Counted from the first letter of the stretch, positions 15,532 to 24,453 are shown. The stretch is DNA of 64,000 nucleotides from DASTFY01 sp963829955 (GCA_963829955.1 CAWHKS010000003.1:102441-166440), one strand, 5' to 3'. Program-made: numbers and translations. The notes: generated by a model from the sequence alone, not told the origin.

Positions 15532-15656
15532 CCGGGTGAGGCGACGGTCGGGTCCCGTGCAACGGGCATGCCGTGAAACAGGTCAGGGCCGGGAGGCAGC
15601 AGCCTTCAGCGGTGCCGCTCGTGTGCCGCGGATCGCCTGGCCGTCGCCTCAGCCGG
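15532..15656 (+). ncRNA. ffs: Small signal recognition particle RNA (4.5S type)
   Basis: The conserved apical domain is present at about 15580-15604: GGTCAGGGCCGGGAGGC then AGCAGCC, matching the SRP RNA helix-8 consensus with a GGGA tetraloop. The ends pair through a long helix: 15532-15547 with 15641-15656, 16 bp with one mismatch. A -10 (TATCCT, 15512-15517) lies just upstream. The RNA binds Ffh and targets nascent membrane proteins to the translocon. It is on the plus strand, divergent from tRNA-Ser(GGA), and its 3' end faces the exonuclease gene. Confidence 0.88.
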
Positions 15657-15669
15657 CGGGTGGTCCGCG

Positions 15670-16554
15670 TCAGGCCCCGCCAGTCCGAGCGGACGCCATC
15701 CGCCGGGCGCGGCCCGCGAGCGCGGGGGCGCCGATGGTGGCCGCAACCTCCTCGAAGCGCTCCGTGGGACCGGTCCAGAGCCAGTCATCGACTGACCCGA
15801 CGGGGGCATCGCACTCGACGGTCGCGATGCGCCGGAACAGGACGGCCAGGTCGAGCTGGCTCTGCAGCGTGGACGACAGCTTGGCCGCACCGCGCAGGCC
15901 CGGCACCTCCCACTGCCCGGCCGCGGGCGGGATGTCCTCCAGGTGGCCGTACACGGCGAGGACGGCGGCCGCGCTCTTCGCCCCCCACCCCGCCAGGCCC
16001 GGGAAACCGTCGGCGGAGTCACCGACGAGGGCCAGGTAGTCCGGGATCGACGTCGGGGGCACGCCGAACTTCGCCTGCACCCCCTCCGCGTCGTAGACCT
16101 CGCCCTTGCGCCGGTCGAGCTGGACCACCCGCTGGCCGACCACGCACTGCCCGAGGTCCTTGTCCGGCGTGCAGATGATCACCTGCTCCACGCGGTCGTC
16201 AGCGGCCGCTACCGCCGCCGCCGATCCCAGCGCGTCGTCCGCCTCGAGCTCGACCATGGCCCAGGTGGTCACGCCCATGGCAACGAGCGCGTCCTCGAGC
16301 ACCGGCGTCTGGCGCAGGAGCTCCGGTGGCATCCCCTCACTCGTCTTGTAGCCCGGCCACAAGTCGTTGCGGAAGCTCTCGATGACGTGGTCGGACGCGA
16401 CGCCGATGTGGGTTGCCCCCTCCTGCATGAGCTGGAGGGTGGACGAGAGCACGCCGATGGTGGCTGCGTAGGGGCCCGGGTCCTCGTGGCGGGCCGCTTG
16501 CCCGAAGTGCTGGCGGAAGAGCTCGTAGGTGCCGTCGACGAGGTGGACCTTCAT
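15670..16554 (-). CDS. 5'-3' exonuclease (PolA N-domain/FEN family)
   Basis: 294 residues, stand-alone version of the DNA polymerase I 5' nuclease domain. It starts MKVHLVDGTYELFRQHFG; the acidic metal site includes ELEADDALGSAAAVA and VIICTPDKDLGQCV, and DYLALVGDSADGFPGLAGWGAKSAA is the helix-three-turn-helix with the second metal cluster. It would process flaps or RNA primers during replication and repair. It is on the minus strand, with its stop 13 bases past the SRP RNA. Confidence 0.9.
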   Translation of the reverse strand: MKVHLVDGTYELFRQHFGQAARHEDPGPYAATIGVLSSTLQLMQEGATHIGVASDHVIESFRNDLWPGYKTSEGMPPELLRQTPVLEDALVAMGVTTWAMVELEADDALGSAAAVAAADDRVEQVIICTPDKDLGQCVVGQRVVQLDRRKGEVYDAEGVQAKFGVPPTSIPDYLALVGDSADGFPGLAGWGAKSAAAVLAVYGHLEDIPPAAGQWEVPGLRGAAKLSSTLQSQLDLAVLFRRIATVECDAPVGSVDDWLWTGPTERFEEVAATIGAPALAGRARRMASARTGGA

Positions 16555-16638
16555 GGTGCCTCAGGCTGCCACGGCGAGGTGCGGCGCGAAGTGACCGTCG
16601 ACGGTCGTCTCATGCCGCAGTTCGACCGATGACGCCGG

Positions 16639-17103
16639 TCAGCCCTGGTCCAGCCAGGGGTACCGGGCGGTGTCCTGCGCGGCGTAGTCCGGGTCGAGGT
16701 AGATGAAGCAGCGCTGGATGAGCCAGTCGCGGATCTCGAACACGTCGCACCACCGGCCCGCGGCCCACTCCGGCGCCCCGGCCCGCCACGGGCCGTCCTT
16801 GTGCTCGCCGTGGCTGGTGCCCTCGCACACGACCACGTCCGATCCGGAGAACACCCAGTTGAAGTGCGAGAAGTGATGGGTGATCGACTTCAGCGTGCCA
16901 CCGACGTCGCCGAACAGCTGGCCGATCTCATCCTTGCCGTTGGCCAGGCCCCACTTCGGGAAGTACACCTGGGCGTCCTCGGCGAACAGCGTGAGGATGC
17001 TCTCGCCCGTCGATGTCACGCCCCCGTTGTCGAAGGCCCGCAGGTACTCGATGGCCACCGACTTGCGCTGCTCGTCGGTCATCGTCTGCTTGCTCAGCGT
17101 CAT
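16639..17103 (-). CDS. SnoaL-like / NTF2-fold protein
   Basis: 154 residues of an NTF2-like cone fold: EYLRAFDNGGVTSTGESILT, LFAEDAQVYFPKWGLANGKD, HHFSHFNWVFSGSDVVVCEG and a C-terminal WCDVFEIRDWLIQRCFIYLD. Such proteins are polyketide cyclases, isomerases or ligand-binding proteins; residues do not decide. A good ribosome site (GGGGAGGG) precedes ATG 17103. It follows the epimerase and Ccr genes on the same strand, 73 bases downstream, so a role near that acyl-CoA pathway is possible. Confidence 0.8.
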   Translation of the reverse strand: MTLSKQTMTDEQRKSVAIEYLRAFDNGGVTSTGESILTLFAEDAQVYFPKWGLANGKDEIGQLFGDVGGTLKSITHHFSHFNWVFSGSDVVVCEGTSHGEHKDGPWRAGAPEWAAGRWCDVFEIRDWLIQRCFIYLDPDYAAQDTARYPWLDQG

Positions 17104-17176
17104 GCGCCCTCCCCAGGTCGCGGTCCCCCGACCCTCTTCCTAGATGGCGGGACTTCCGCCGCGCAACAGGCGCGGG

Positions 17177-17578
17177 TCACTCCTGGACGAGCTCGATCAG
17201 CGTCCCGAAGCTCCCCTTCGGGTGGATGAAGGCCACGGTCGTCCCCCGGCTGCCCGGGCGGGGAGCCTGGTCGATGGCCGTGGCGCCCGCGGCGATCATG
17301 GCCGCCAGCGCCTCGCCGCAGTCGTCGACCCTGTAGCCGACGTGGTGCAGCCCCTCGCCCCGCTTCTCGATGGCCTTGGCCACCGGCGAGTCTTCGCGGG
17401 TGGGCGTGAGGAGCTGGATGTAGCTGTCTGCCACCTTGAGCAGCACCTCTTCCACGCCGTCGCTCTCGACCACCTCGCGGTGATCGACGGTGGCGCCGAA
17501 GGCTCGCTGGTAGTAGTCGACGGCGGCATCGAGGTCCCGCACGGCGATGGCGACGTGATCGATCTCGGTCAGCAGCAT
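17177..17578 (-). CDS. mce: Methylmalonyl-CoA epimerase
   Basis: 133 residues, VOC fold. Metal ligands fit the family: His8 in EIDHVAIAVRDLD, the HHVGYRVDD segment and the terminal Glu in FGTLIELVQE. QLLTPTREDSPVAKAIEKRG is the characteristic epimerase loop. It interconverts (2S)- and (2R)-methylmalonyl-CoA. It lies 15 bases downstream of crotonyl-CoA carboxylase/reductase in one operon, as expected for the ethylmalonyl-CoA or propionyl-CoA route. Confidence 0.93.
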   Translation of the reverse strand: MLLTEIDHVAIAVRDLDAAVDYYQRAFGATVDHREVVESDGVEEVLLKVADSYIQLLTPTREDSPVAKAIEKRGEGLHHVGYRVDDCGEALAAMIAAGATAIDQAPRPGSRGTTVAFIHPKGSFGTLIELVQE

Positions 17579-17593
17579 GTCGTGATCTTGCCT

Positions 17594-18934
17594 TCAGCCG
17601 CCGTGGCGGCGGAACACGGTGATGCGGTCCTCGCCGATCCGGTCGCGGCGCTCGGGGTCGTCGATGCCGAGCCCCTCCTCGGGGGCCAGGCAGAGGACGC
17701 CGATCTTGCCCTCGTGCTCGTTGCGGTGGATCTTGAGCGCCGCATCGCCGACCTGCTCGAGCGGGTGGACGGCCGAGAGCAGGGGCTGGATGTGCCCCAG
17801 CGAGATCAGGCGGTTGGCGTTCCAGGCCTCCTGGTAGTTGGCGAAGTGGCTGGCGATGAGCCGCTTCAGCTTCATCCAGAAGTGCCGGTTGTCGAACTCG
17901 ACCATGTAGCCGCTGGTGGCGGCGCAGGTCACGACCTTGCCGCCCCGCTTGCACACAAAGATCGACGCGCCCATGGTCTGGCGGCCCGGGTGCTCGAACA
18001 CGATGTCCGGGTCCTCGCCGACGAGCGAGCGGATCTGCTTGCCGAAGCGCCGCCACTCGCCCTCGTCCTGGGTGTGCTCGTCCGACCAGAACCGGTACTG
18101 CTCGGCCTTGCGGTCGATGACGGCCTCGACGCCGAGGTCCTCCAGGAGCGCCGCCTTCTCCGGTGAAGAGACGACCCCGACGGGAATGCCTCCTCCGTTC
18201 AGCACGTACTGCACGGCGTAGCCACCGATGCCTCCCGTGGCACCCCACACCAGCACCACGTCGCCCTGCTTCATCGCCGCGCCGTTGTGCGACACCAGCA
18301 TGCGGTAGCTGGTGGAGTTGCACAGCGCGTTGACCGCCGCCTCCTCCCAGGTGAGGTGGGTGGGCTTGGGCATGAGCTGGTTGGCCTTGACGATGGCGAG
18401 GTCGGCCAGGCCGCCGAAGTTCGTCTCGAACCCCCAGATGCGCTCGTTGGCCGCCAGCATCGAGTCGTCGTGCGCGCTCGGGTCCTGGTCGTCCACGTAG
18501 TTGCAGTGCACGGTCACCCGGTCGCCCGGCTTCCAGAGCCGCACCGCCGAGCCCACCTTCAGCACCACGCCGGACGCGTCCGAGCCGACCACCTGGTACG
18601 GCAGGGCGTGCCGGGCGCCCCACTCGCTCTCCCGTCCCAGCCGGTCGAGGAACGCAAATGTCGGCAACGGCTCGAAGATGCTGGTCCACACCGTGTTGAA
18701 GTTGATGGAGCTGGCCATCACGGCCAGGTACACCTCGTCGGGGGCTATGGACGGTGTGGCCACCTCGCCGACGTGGAGGCTCTTGGTCGGGTCCTTGTCG
18801 GCCGAGGCCAACCCCTCGAACATGTCCGCGTCCTCTCGGCGCACGAACGCGGCGCGGTAGGACTCCGGGATGGGGAGGGCAGCCAGCTCCTCTCCGCCCG
18901 CCCCCGCCTGGATGGCAGCCAGGATCTGCTCCAT
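17594..18934 (-). CDS. ccr: Crotonyl-CoA carboxylase/reductase
   Basis: 446 residues of the zinc-free medium-chain dehydrogenase superfamily. Features of Ccr are clear: the N-terminal SLHVGEVATPSIAPDEVYLA, SSINFNTVWTSIFEP, HALPYQVVGSDASGVV, the Rossmann loop VLVWGATGGIGGYAVQ and VFEHPGRQTMGASIFVCKRG. The enzyme reduces and carboxylates crotonyl-CoA to ethylmalonyl-CoA with NADPH and CO2, either for acetate assimilation or to supply extender units. Co-transcribed with the epimerase. ATG 18934 precedes a 74-base gap to the divergent transporter gene. Confidence 0.95.
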   Translation of the reverse strand: MEQILAAIQAGAGGEELAALPIPESYRAAFVRREDADMFEGLASADKDPTKSLHVGEVATPSIAPDEVYLAVMASSINFNTVWTSIFEPLPTFAFLDRLGRESEWGARHALPYQVVGSDASGVVLKVGSAVRLWKPGDRVTVHCNYVDDQDPSAHDDSMLAANERIWGFETNFGGLADLAIVKANQLMPKPTHLTWEEAAVNALCNSTSYRMLVSHNGAAMKQGDVVLVWGATGGIGGYAVQYVLNGGGIPVGVVSSPEKAALLEDLGVEAVIDRKAEQYRFWSDEHTQDEGEWRRFGKQIRSLVGEDPDIVFEHPGRQTMGASIFVCKRGGKVVTCAATSGYMVEFDNRHFWMKLKRLIASHFANYQEAWNANRLISLGHIQPLLSAVHPLEQVGDAALKIHRNEHEGKIGVLCLAPEEGLGIDDPERRDRIGEDRITVFRRHGG

Positions 18935-19008
18935 GGCCGGATGTTACCGAGCGGTAGGGAGGCTGTCCCAAAATCGCGTCCGGCGAGGAGAGCGGGCATG
19001 ATCGTCCG

Positions 19009-19836
19009 ATGGCCGTCGCCCTCGCGCTGCTCACCGCGCTCGCGTACGGCGTCGGCGACTTCTCCGGCGGCCTCGCCGCTCGCCGGGCATCCCCGCTGAC
19101 GGTCACGGCCACCGCCCACCTCGTCGGGCTGACCGGTCTGGTCGTGGTGGCGGCGATCGTCGGCGCGGAGGCGGTTCGTCCGTCGGATCTCGGGCGGGGC
19201 GCGGTCGCGGGGATCTGCGGCTGCATCGGTGTGGTCCTGCTCTACAAGGGACTGGCCAGCGGCGTGATGGCCGTGGTGTCACCGGTGTCCGCGGTGATCG
19301 CTGCCGCCGTCCCGGTCATCTGGGGTCTGGTGGACGGCGAGCGTCCGGGCGTGCTGGCCACCGCCGGCATCGCCGTCGCGTTGGTGGCCGTGTGGTTGGT
19401 GAGCCAGAACGGACCCATGGGACGGCCGGACCGGTCGTCGCTGCTGGTGGCGGTCGGATCCGGTCTGGGCTTCGGCGGCTTCTTCATCCTCATCTCGGGG
19501 ATCGACGAGTCGTCGGGGCTCTGGCCGCTGGCGGTCGGCCGGCTCACGTCAGTGGCGCTCGCCGTGGGCCTCGCGCTGTTCCGGACCGTCCCGGTGTTCA
19601 CGCCCCGGCACGTCTTGGGTCTCGCCATGGTTGCCGGCGTGCTCGACGTCACCGCCAACGTCTCCTTCCTCCTCGCCACGCAGGAGGGGCTGCTCTCGAT
19701 CGTGGCCGTGATCGCCGCCCTGTACCCGGTGGCCACGGTGGTGCTGGCCATCGTCGTGACCCATGAGCGCCTGTCGGCCACCCAAGGCGTCGGGCTGGTG
19801 CTGGCCGGCGGCGCGCTCGTCCTCATCGCCGTCTGA
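19009..19836 (+). CDS. EamA/DMT-superfamily transporter
   Basis: 275 residues with ten hydrophobic segments arranged as two five-helix halves, beginning LALLTALAYGVGDFSGGLAA and closing VTHERLSATQGVGLVLAGGALVLIAV, the motif that ends EamA repeats. Members export metabolites or drugs; no substrate feature stands out. It is divergent from ccr and 106 bases upstream of the thiolase. Confidence 0.9.
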   Translation: MAVALALLTALAYGVGDFSGGLAARRASPLTVTATAHLVGLTGLVVVAAIVGAEAVRPSDLGRGAVAGICGCIGVVLLYKGLASGVMAVVSPVSAVIAAAVPVIWGLVDGERPGVLATAGIAVALVAVWLVSQNGPMGRPDRSSLLVAVGSGLGFGGFFILISGIDESSGLWPLAVGRLTSVALAVGLALFRTVPVFTPRHVLGLAMVAGVLDVTANVSFLLATQEGLLSIVAVIAALYPVATVVLAIVVTHERLSATQGVGLVLAGGALVLIAV

Positions 19837-19942
19837 CTCGGGGCGAACCAGGCGCGGGTCGCCGCCTGACGGGATGCGGGCCGTGGGAGTACCGTCCGTC
19901 TTCGGAACCACCCCACGCACGAGAAGCAGCGGAGGACCCGCC

Positions 19943-21125
19943 ATGCCTGGTTCGTACCTCGTCGCCGGAGCCCGTACCCCGATCGGCAAGCTCAGCGGAG
20001 GCCTGGCCTCGTTCAGCGCCGCCGAGCTCGGCGGCTTTGCCATCGCGGCCGCGCTCGAGCGCGCCGGTGTGAGCCCCGAGGACGTCGACCACGTCATCAT
20101 GGGGCAGGTGCTCATGGCGGGTCAGGGCCAGGTGCCGGCGCGCCAGGCCGCGGTCAATGCCGGCATCCCGCTGCGGGTGCCGTCGGTCAACGTCAACAAG
20201 GTCTGCCTCTCCGGGCTGAACGCCGTCTACCTGGCCGACCAGATGATCGCCGCCGGCGAAGCCGACATCGTGGTGGCCGGGGGCATGGAGTCCATGACGA
20301 ACGCGCCCTACCTCGCCCCTGGTGCACGGGGTGGGTTCCGGTACGGCAACACCGAGCTGGCGGACGCCATCGTCAAGGACGGGTTGTGGTGCGCGTTCGA
20401 CGCCTGCCTCATGGGCGTGTCGACGGAGCGATACACCGCCGGCGGCATCAGCCGCGACGCGCAGGACGACCTCGCCGCCAAGTCCCACGAGCGGGCCGCA
20501 GCCGCCATCAAGGACGGCCGGTTCGAGGCCGAGACCGTTTCGGTGTCGGTCCCGCAACGCAAGGGCGACCCGCTCCTTTTCGAGACCGACGAGGGTGTGC
20601 GCCCGGGCACGACCGCCGAGTCCCTCGGCGGACTGCGGGCCGCCTTCGACAAGGAGGGCACGATCACCGCCGGCAACGCCAGCCAGATCAGCGACGGCGG
20701 CTCGGCCATCGTCGTCATGTCGAAGGCGGAGGCGGAGCGCCGCGGCCTCGACGCCCCTCGGTGAGGTCGTGTCGTTCGGGATGGTCGCCGGTCCCGACGA
20801 TGCCAGCCTGCTCCACCAGCCCAGCCGAGCGATCATGGCCGCGCTCGACCGGGCGGGGAAATCCATCGGCGACGTGGACCTGTTCGAGATCAACGAGGCC
20901 TTCGCCGCGGTCGGGCTGGCGTCGATGGCCGAGCTCGGGATAGCCGACGATGTCGTCAACGTGAACGGCGGGGCCATCGCGCTCGGTCATCCGATCGGCA
21001 TGAGCGGCAACCGGCTGGCGCTGACCCTCCTCCACGAGCTCAAGCGGCGGGGTGGCGGCCTGGGGGCTGCCGCGCTCTGCGGCGGTGGCGGTCAGGGCGA
21101 TGCCCTGCTCGTCCGCTCACTCTGA
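19943..21125 (+). CDS. Acetyl-CoA C-acetyltransferase (thiolase), frameshifted
   Basis: The reconstructed product of about 393 residues is a normal thiolase. Cys of the active site is in NKVCLSGLNAVYLADQM, GGMESMTNAPYLA follows, and the second frame holds EINEAFAAVGLASM, GGAIALGHPIGMSG and the general-base Cys in CGGGGQGDA. At about 20752 the sequence CTCGACGCCCCTCGG has one base too many: removing it restores ERRGLTPLGEVVSFGMV. I regard this as a likely sequence error. The start ATG 19943 has a GGAGG site. It may serve beta-oxidation or acetoacetyl-CoA formation feeding the Ccr pathway. Confidence 0.88.
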
Positions 21126-21245
21126 CCAGGGACGATGCACGTTGGCGGACCACGCTGGTCGCCCTGCTAACTGGAGGCTGACGGCGGTTCGACGCGCGGA
21201 GCGTGGCGAGAGCGGGAAATCTGGCGCGATCAGACCGTCCGGTGC

Positions 21246-21274
21246 TTGTCACCGGTTCGACACCGTTGTAACGT
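21246..21274 (+). promoter_or_regulatory. Promoter of the candidate small RNA
   Basis: TTGTCA (21246-21251) and TAACGT (21269-21274) are separated by exactly 17 bases, a good housekeeping-type promoter in an intergenic gap. No open reading frame with a ribosome site follows it. Confidence 0.65.
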
Positions 21275-21280
21275 AAACGA

Positions 21281-21430
21281 AACAAGGCAACGGAACCTGC
21301 GAATGGCTCCGATGCTGGAAGGTCTGGGGTACCGGTCGTCAAGGTGGCCTGTCCGCCCGCTACCACCTCGAGGGGCGGTACCCCAGTGCATCTCAGGGCC
21401 GGTGCCTCCGGGCACCGGTCCTTTGTGTTG
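21281..21430 (+). ncRNA. Candidate structured small RNA
   Basis: The 339-base gap between thiolase and recR (21126-21464) holds a promoter, a structured stretch and a strong terminator. The core is a perfect 11-bp stem, CTGGGGTACCG (21324-21334) with CGGTACCCCAG (21376-21386), enclosing a second stem AGGTGG/CCACCT (21342-21347 with 21363-21368) and a C-rich 15-base loop. An intrinsic terminator ends it. Predicted length is about 145 bases. It does not match the 6C, 6S, tmRNA, RNase P or riboswitch signatures I know, and no gene on the same strand follows, so it is probably a stand-alone regulatory RNA. Confidence 0.55.
21396..21421 (+). terminator. Rho-independent terminator
   Basis: An 11-bp stem (GGGCCGGTGCC / GGCACCGGTCC, one G-U pair) with a UCCG tetraloop is followed by CTTTGTGTTGT. 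It ends the candidate small RNA and would also stop read-through from the thiolase gene towards recR, which lies on the opposite strand. Confidence 0.8.
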
Positions 21431-21464
21431 TCCGTCCGGCTGTTTCCGGAAGGACGTCCGGCGG

Positions 21465-22073
21465 TCAGGTCGTGACGTCGCGGCGGCCCTCGAGGGCGCG
21501 GCCGAGGGTGAGCTCGTCGGCGTACTCCAGGTCGCCGCCGACCGGGAGGCCGCTGGCCAGCCGGGTGACCCGCACGCCGAGCGGCTTCAGCAGCCGGGCG
21601 AGGTACAGCGCGGTCGCCTCGCCCTCGACGTTCGGGTTGGTGCAGAGGATGACCTCCTCGACGCCCTCGGGTTCGAGGCGGGCCAGCAGCTCCCGCACCT
21701 TGAGCTGCTCGGGGCCGACGCCGTCGATGGGGCTGATGGCGCCGAGCAGCACGTGGTACCGACCGCGGAACTCGCCCGTGCGTTCGAGCGCCACGATGTC
21801 GCGCGCCTCCTCGACGACGCACACCTGACTGGTGTCGCGCTGGCCGTCCCGGCAGATGCCGCACTCGGCGTCTTCGGCCACGTTCCAGCAGCGCTCGCAG
21901 AACCGGACCCGCGCCTTGGCCTCGGTGATGGCCCGGGCCAGCCGGGCGGCGTCGTCGGCGGGGAGCTTGAGGAGGTGGAAGGCGATCCGCTGGGCGGACT
22001 TGGGTCCGATGCCCGGGAGCCGGCCGAGCTCGTCGATCAGCGCCTGGACGGGCGGGGCGTAGGTCGCGGGCAT
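21465..22073 (-). CDS. recR: Recombination mediator protein RecR
   Basis: 202 residues. Helix-hairpin-helix LIDELGRLPGIGPKSAQRIA, a Cys4 zinc finger (FCERCWNVAEDAECGICRDG) and a Toprim domain (VCVVEEARDIVALERTGEF, LCTNPNVEGEATALYLARLL) are in the right order. It works with RecF/RecO in loading RecA at gaps. It follows dnaX by eight bases on the same strand; the small ybaB/ebfC gene that often lies between them is absent. Confidence 0.96.
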   Translation of the reverse strand: MPATYAPPVQALIDELGRLPGIGPKSAQRIAFHLLKLPADDAARLARAITEAKARVRFCERCWNVAEDAECGICRDGQRDTSQVCVVEEARDIVALERTGEFRGRYHVLLGAISPIDGVGPEQLKVRELLARLEPEGVEEVILCTNPNVEGEATALYLARLLKPLGVRVTRLASGLPVGGDLEYADELTLGRALEGRRDVTT

Positions 22074-22081
22074 GCGGCGGC

Positions 22082-23896
22082 TCAGCCCTCCTCGACGAAC
22101 TCAGCGCCGGGGAACGCCTGGGCCACTCGCTCCAGCGGCGCGAGGTCGTGCTCCGGTGCGGCGTTCACGAGCTCGGCCGGATCGATGGACTCGTCGGGGT
22201 CGGGTTCGGGATCGGGCTCACGGCGCGAGCGGGCAGGGGAGCCTCCGGCCGCGGTCCGGCCGGCGGGGCCAGGGTTGTCGCGCCCGGTGCCCGCGCCGCC
22301 CCCGATGGACGCGCCCTCCACCACGAAGGTCACGGTCACCGGCCGGCCGAAGTAGGTGGCGAGCGCTCCCTCCAGTTCGGCGCGGTGCTGCTCGCACCGG
22401 GCGCGATGGGGCTCGTTCGGGACGGCCAGGGCGACGCCCGCGTCGGTGTCCACCCAGCGGGCGGCGGCCAACACCGGCTTGGCCTGGCGCGAGAGCCGGG
22501 GCAGGAGGTCATCGGCCCAGGCCAGCGTGAGCTCGTCACGGCTGGGACCGGCCGCGCTCTCGGCCGTGGCCGACGCCGGGGGCTCCGGCGTGGGCGCCGG
22601 GCTGGTGGGCTCGGGTGCCGCCGCCGGCGCCGCAGCCTCGGGCGGTGGCGCAGCCGGCATTTCGGGCTCCGGCGGCGACGCCGCGCTGGGGACCGCACTC
22701 CCGAGGCGGGCCCGGCGCGTACCCTCGCCCGCGTCGGCCGCGGACGTCGGCGCACCCGGCGCGCCAGGACCGGCGGGAGCGGTCGAAGTGGGTGCCGCCG
22801 CCAGCGCCCGCTCGAGCTTCTCGATGCGGGCGAGGAGGGCGGACGGCGACGAGTCGGCGTCGACGTTGGTCAGCTTGACCAGCGCCACGTCCAGGAGGAC
22901 GCGGGGGTCGGGGGCATGGCGCAACTCCACCAGCACCTCGCCGAGGACCTCCATGGCCCGCACCGTCCCGGGCAGTCCCAGCCGCTCCGCCTGGTCGGCG
23001 ACGACCGCGCGCCGCCGGTCCGGAAGCTGGACGAGGTCGGGCGCCACCAGGAGCAGGAAGCCGTCCCGAAGGTGGGCGATGAGCTCCTCGGCCAGGCTGC
23101 GGGCGTCCCGCCCCGAGTGGAGCGCGGCGGCGAGGGCGGCCACAGCCCGGCCGGGATCCGTCTCGACCAGCCCCTCGACCAGCTCGTCCAAGGGCACGAG
23201 CTCCGGCGCTACGCCGCCCGCGGCGACCACCTGGTCCAGGGCGGAGAGCGTGTCCCGGGCCGACCCCGCGCCCATGTGCAGCACGGCCTCGATGGCCTCG
23301 TCGCTGACGGCGAGGCCAGCGTCCGCGGCCACCCACCGGACATGGGCCTCCAACTCCTCCGCCGGCAGGAGGTGGAACTCGAGGTGCTGGGTGCGGCTGC
23401 GGATGGTCGGGCTGACCTTCTGCGGATCGGTCGTCGCGAGCACGAACACCACGTGGGGCGGCGGCTCCTCCAGGGTCTTGAGGAGCGCGGCCTCCGCAGC
23501 GCGAGACAGCATGTGCACCTCGTCGAGGATGTACACCTTGTGCCGCCCCGTCGTGGTGTACGACGCCCGCTCGATCAGCTCCCGGATGTTGTCGACGCCG
23601 TTGTTGCTGGCCGCGTCGAGCTCGTGGACGTCGAAGCTGCTGCCCGCGTCCACGGCCACGCACGAAGCGCAGCGGCCGCACGGCTCGCCGTCCTCGGGCT
23701 GCTCGCAGTTGAGCACCTTGGCCAGGATGCGGGCCGACGACGTCTTGCCCGTCCCGCGGGGGCCGCTGAACAGGTAGGCGTGGCCCACCCGGTCCTCCCG
23801 GACGGCGTTGCGCAGCACCCGCACCACGTGCTCCTGTCCCTTGAGCTCGTCGAACCGCCGGGGCCGGTAGCGGCGGTACAGGGACTGGTGGGCCAT
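22082..23896 (-). CDS. dnaX: DNA polymerase III subunits gamma/tau
   Basis: 604 residues. It starts MAHQSLYRRYRPRRFDELKG; Walker A is FSGPRGTGKTSSARILA, the four-Cys zinc module is CEQPEDGEPCGRCASC, Walker B is YILDEVHMLSRAA and the sensor segment is VLATTDPQKVSPTIRSRTQ. The AAA+ clamp-loader core ends near residue 360; a Pro/Ala-rich linker follows to about 470, then a tau-like C-terminal domain. No obvious slippery A-run for gamma frameshifting was seen. It forms an operon with recR. Confidence 0.95.
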   Translation of the reverse strand: MAHQSLYRRYRPRRFDELKGQEHVVRVLRNAVREDRVGHAYLFSGPRGTGKTSSARILAKVLNCEQPEDGEPCGRCASCVAVDAGSSFDVHELDAASNNGVDNIRELIERASYTTTGRHKVYILDEVHMLSRAAEAALLKTLEEPPPHVVFVLATTDPQKVSPTIRSRTQHLEFHLLPAEELEAHVRWVAADAGLAVSDEAIEAVLHMGAGSARDTLSALDQVVAAGGVAPELVPLDELVEGLVETDPGRAVAALAAALHSGRDARSLAEELIAHLRDGFLLLVAPDLVQLPDRRRAVVADQAERLGLPGTVRAMEVLGEVLVELRHAPDPRVLLDVALVKLTNVDADSSPSALLARIEKLERALAAAPTSTAPAGPGAPGAPTSAADAGEGTRRARLGSAVPSAASPPEPEMPAAPPPEAAAPAAAPEPTSPAPTPEPPASATAESAAGPSRDELTLAWADDLLPRLSRQAKPVLAAARWVDTDAGVALAVPNEPHRARCEQHRAELEGALATYFGRPVTVTFVVEGASIGGGAGTGRDNPGPAGRTAAGGSPARSRREPDPEPDPDESIDPAELVNAAPEHDLAPLERVAQAFPGAEFVEEG

Positions 23897-24112
23897 GGGC
23901 CGAGACTACCGAGGGGGTGTGTCGCGTCCGGCTGGACGGAGCCTCGACAATGACGGGCGGTCGGCGTCATGACTGGACGTCGGTGTCGTCCTGCTCGTGT
24001 GACAGCGACCGGTGTGACCCCTGACCCAGCATCCGCAGGAACACCGACCGGCTCTGGATCGTTGCACAGTTCGAACGACACCCACACGGGTACGCACCAC
24101 AGGGACTCGGAG

Positions 24113-24337
24113 ATGAACGACACAACCGCCCTCACCACGCCGGCCGGCCTTCGGGACGGTGCCGTCATCGAGATCGACCACGACGGCGACGCCGTGACCG
24201 CGCTCGTGCTGCTGGCGGGTGACGAGTCGGTCATCCTCGACGTGTGCGACGGTTCGACCCCCATCGTGATCCGCTACGACGAGCTGGGTCCTTTCAGGGT
24301 CTTCGAGCCCGGGCTGCTCGACCTCGCCGCGGCCTGA
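24113..24337 (+). CDS. Small acidic protein of unknown function
   Basis: 74 residues from ATG 24113 with a purine-rich GGACTCGGAG upstream. The product reads MNDTTALTTPAGLRDGAVIE and continues as alternating short strands (VTALVLLAGDESVILDVCDG, PIVIRYDELGPFRVF), so a small beta-rich cytoplasmic domain is likely. I do not recognise the family. The 216 bases between it and dnaX presumably hold divergent promoters; no clear motif was found there. Confidence 0.55.
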   Translation: MNDTTALTTPAGLRDGAVIEIDHDGDAVTALVLLAGDESVILDVCDGSTPIVIRYDELGPFRVFEPGLLDLAAA

Positions 24338-24453
24338 GCGCTGACCGCTCGGCCGGCCAGGCCGACCATCACGCAGCACCCCTCACGCGCGGTGCGAGAC
24401 TGCGCGTGCCGAGGAGGTAGGTCCTCCCGGCCCGGGATCCGGAGGGGTTACCA

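Noticed and set aside
17100..19226. 708-codon minus-strand frame over ccr and the epimerase
   Set aside because: Low-complexity Arg/Gly/Pro translation in the wrong frame of two well-conserved genes; typical of very high GC.
21281..21430. The small RNA as 6C RNA, 6S RNA or a riboswitch
   Set aside because: No run of six C in paired loops, no long closing helix, no gene downstream on the same strand and no known ligand-core motif.
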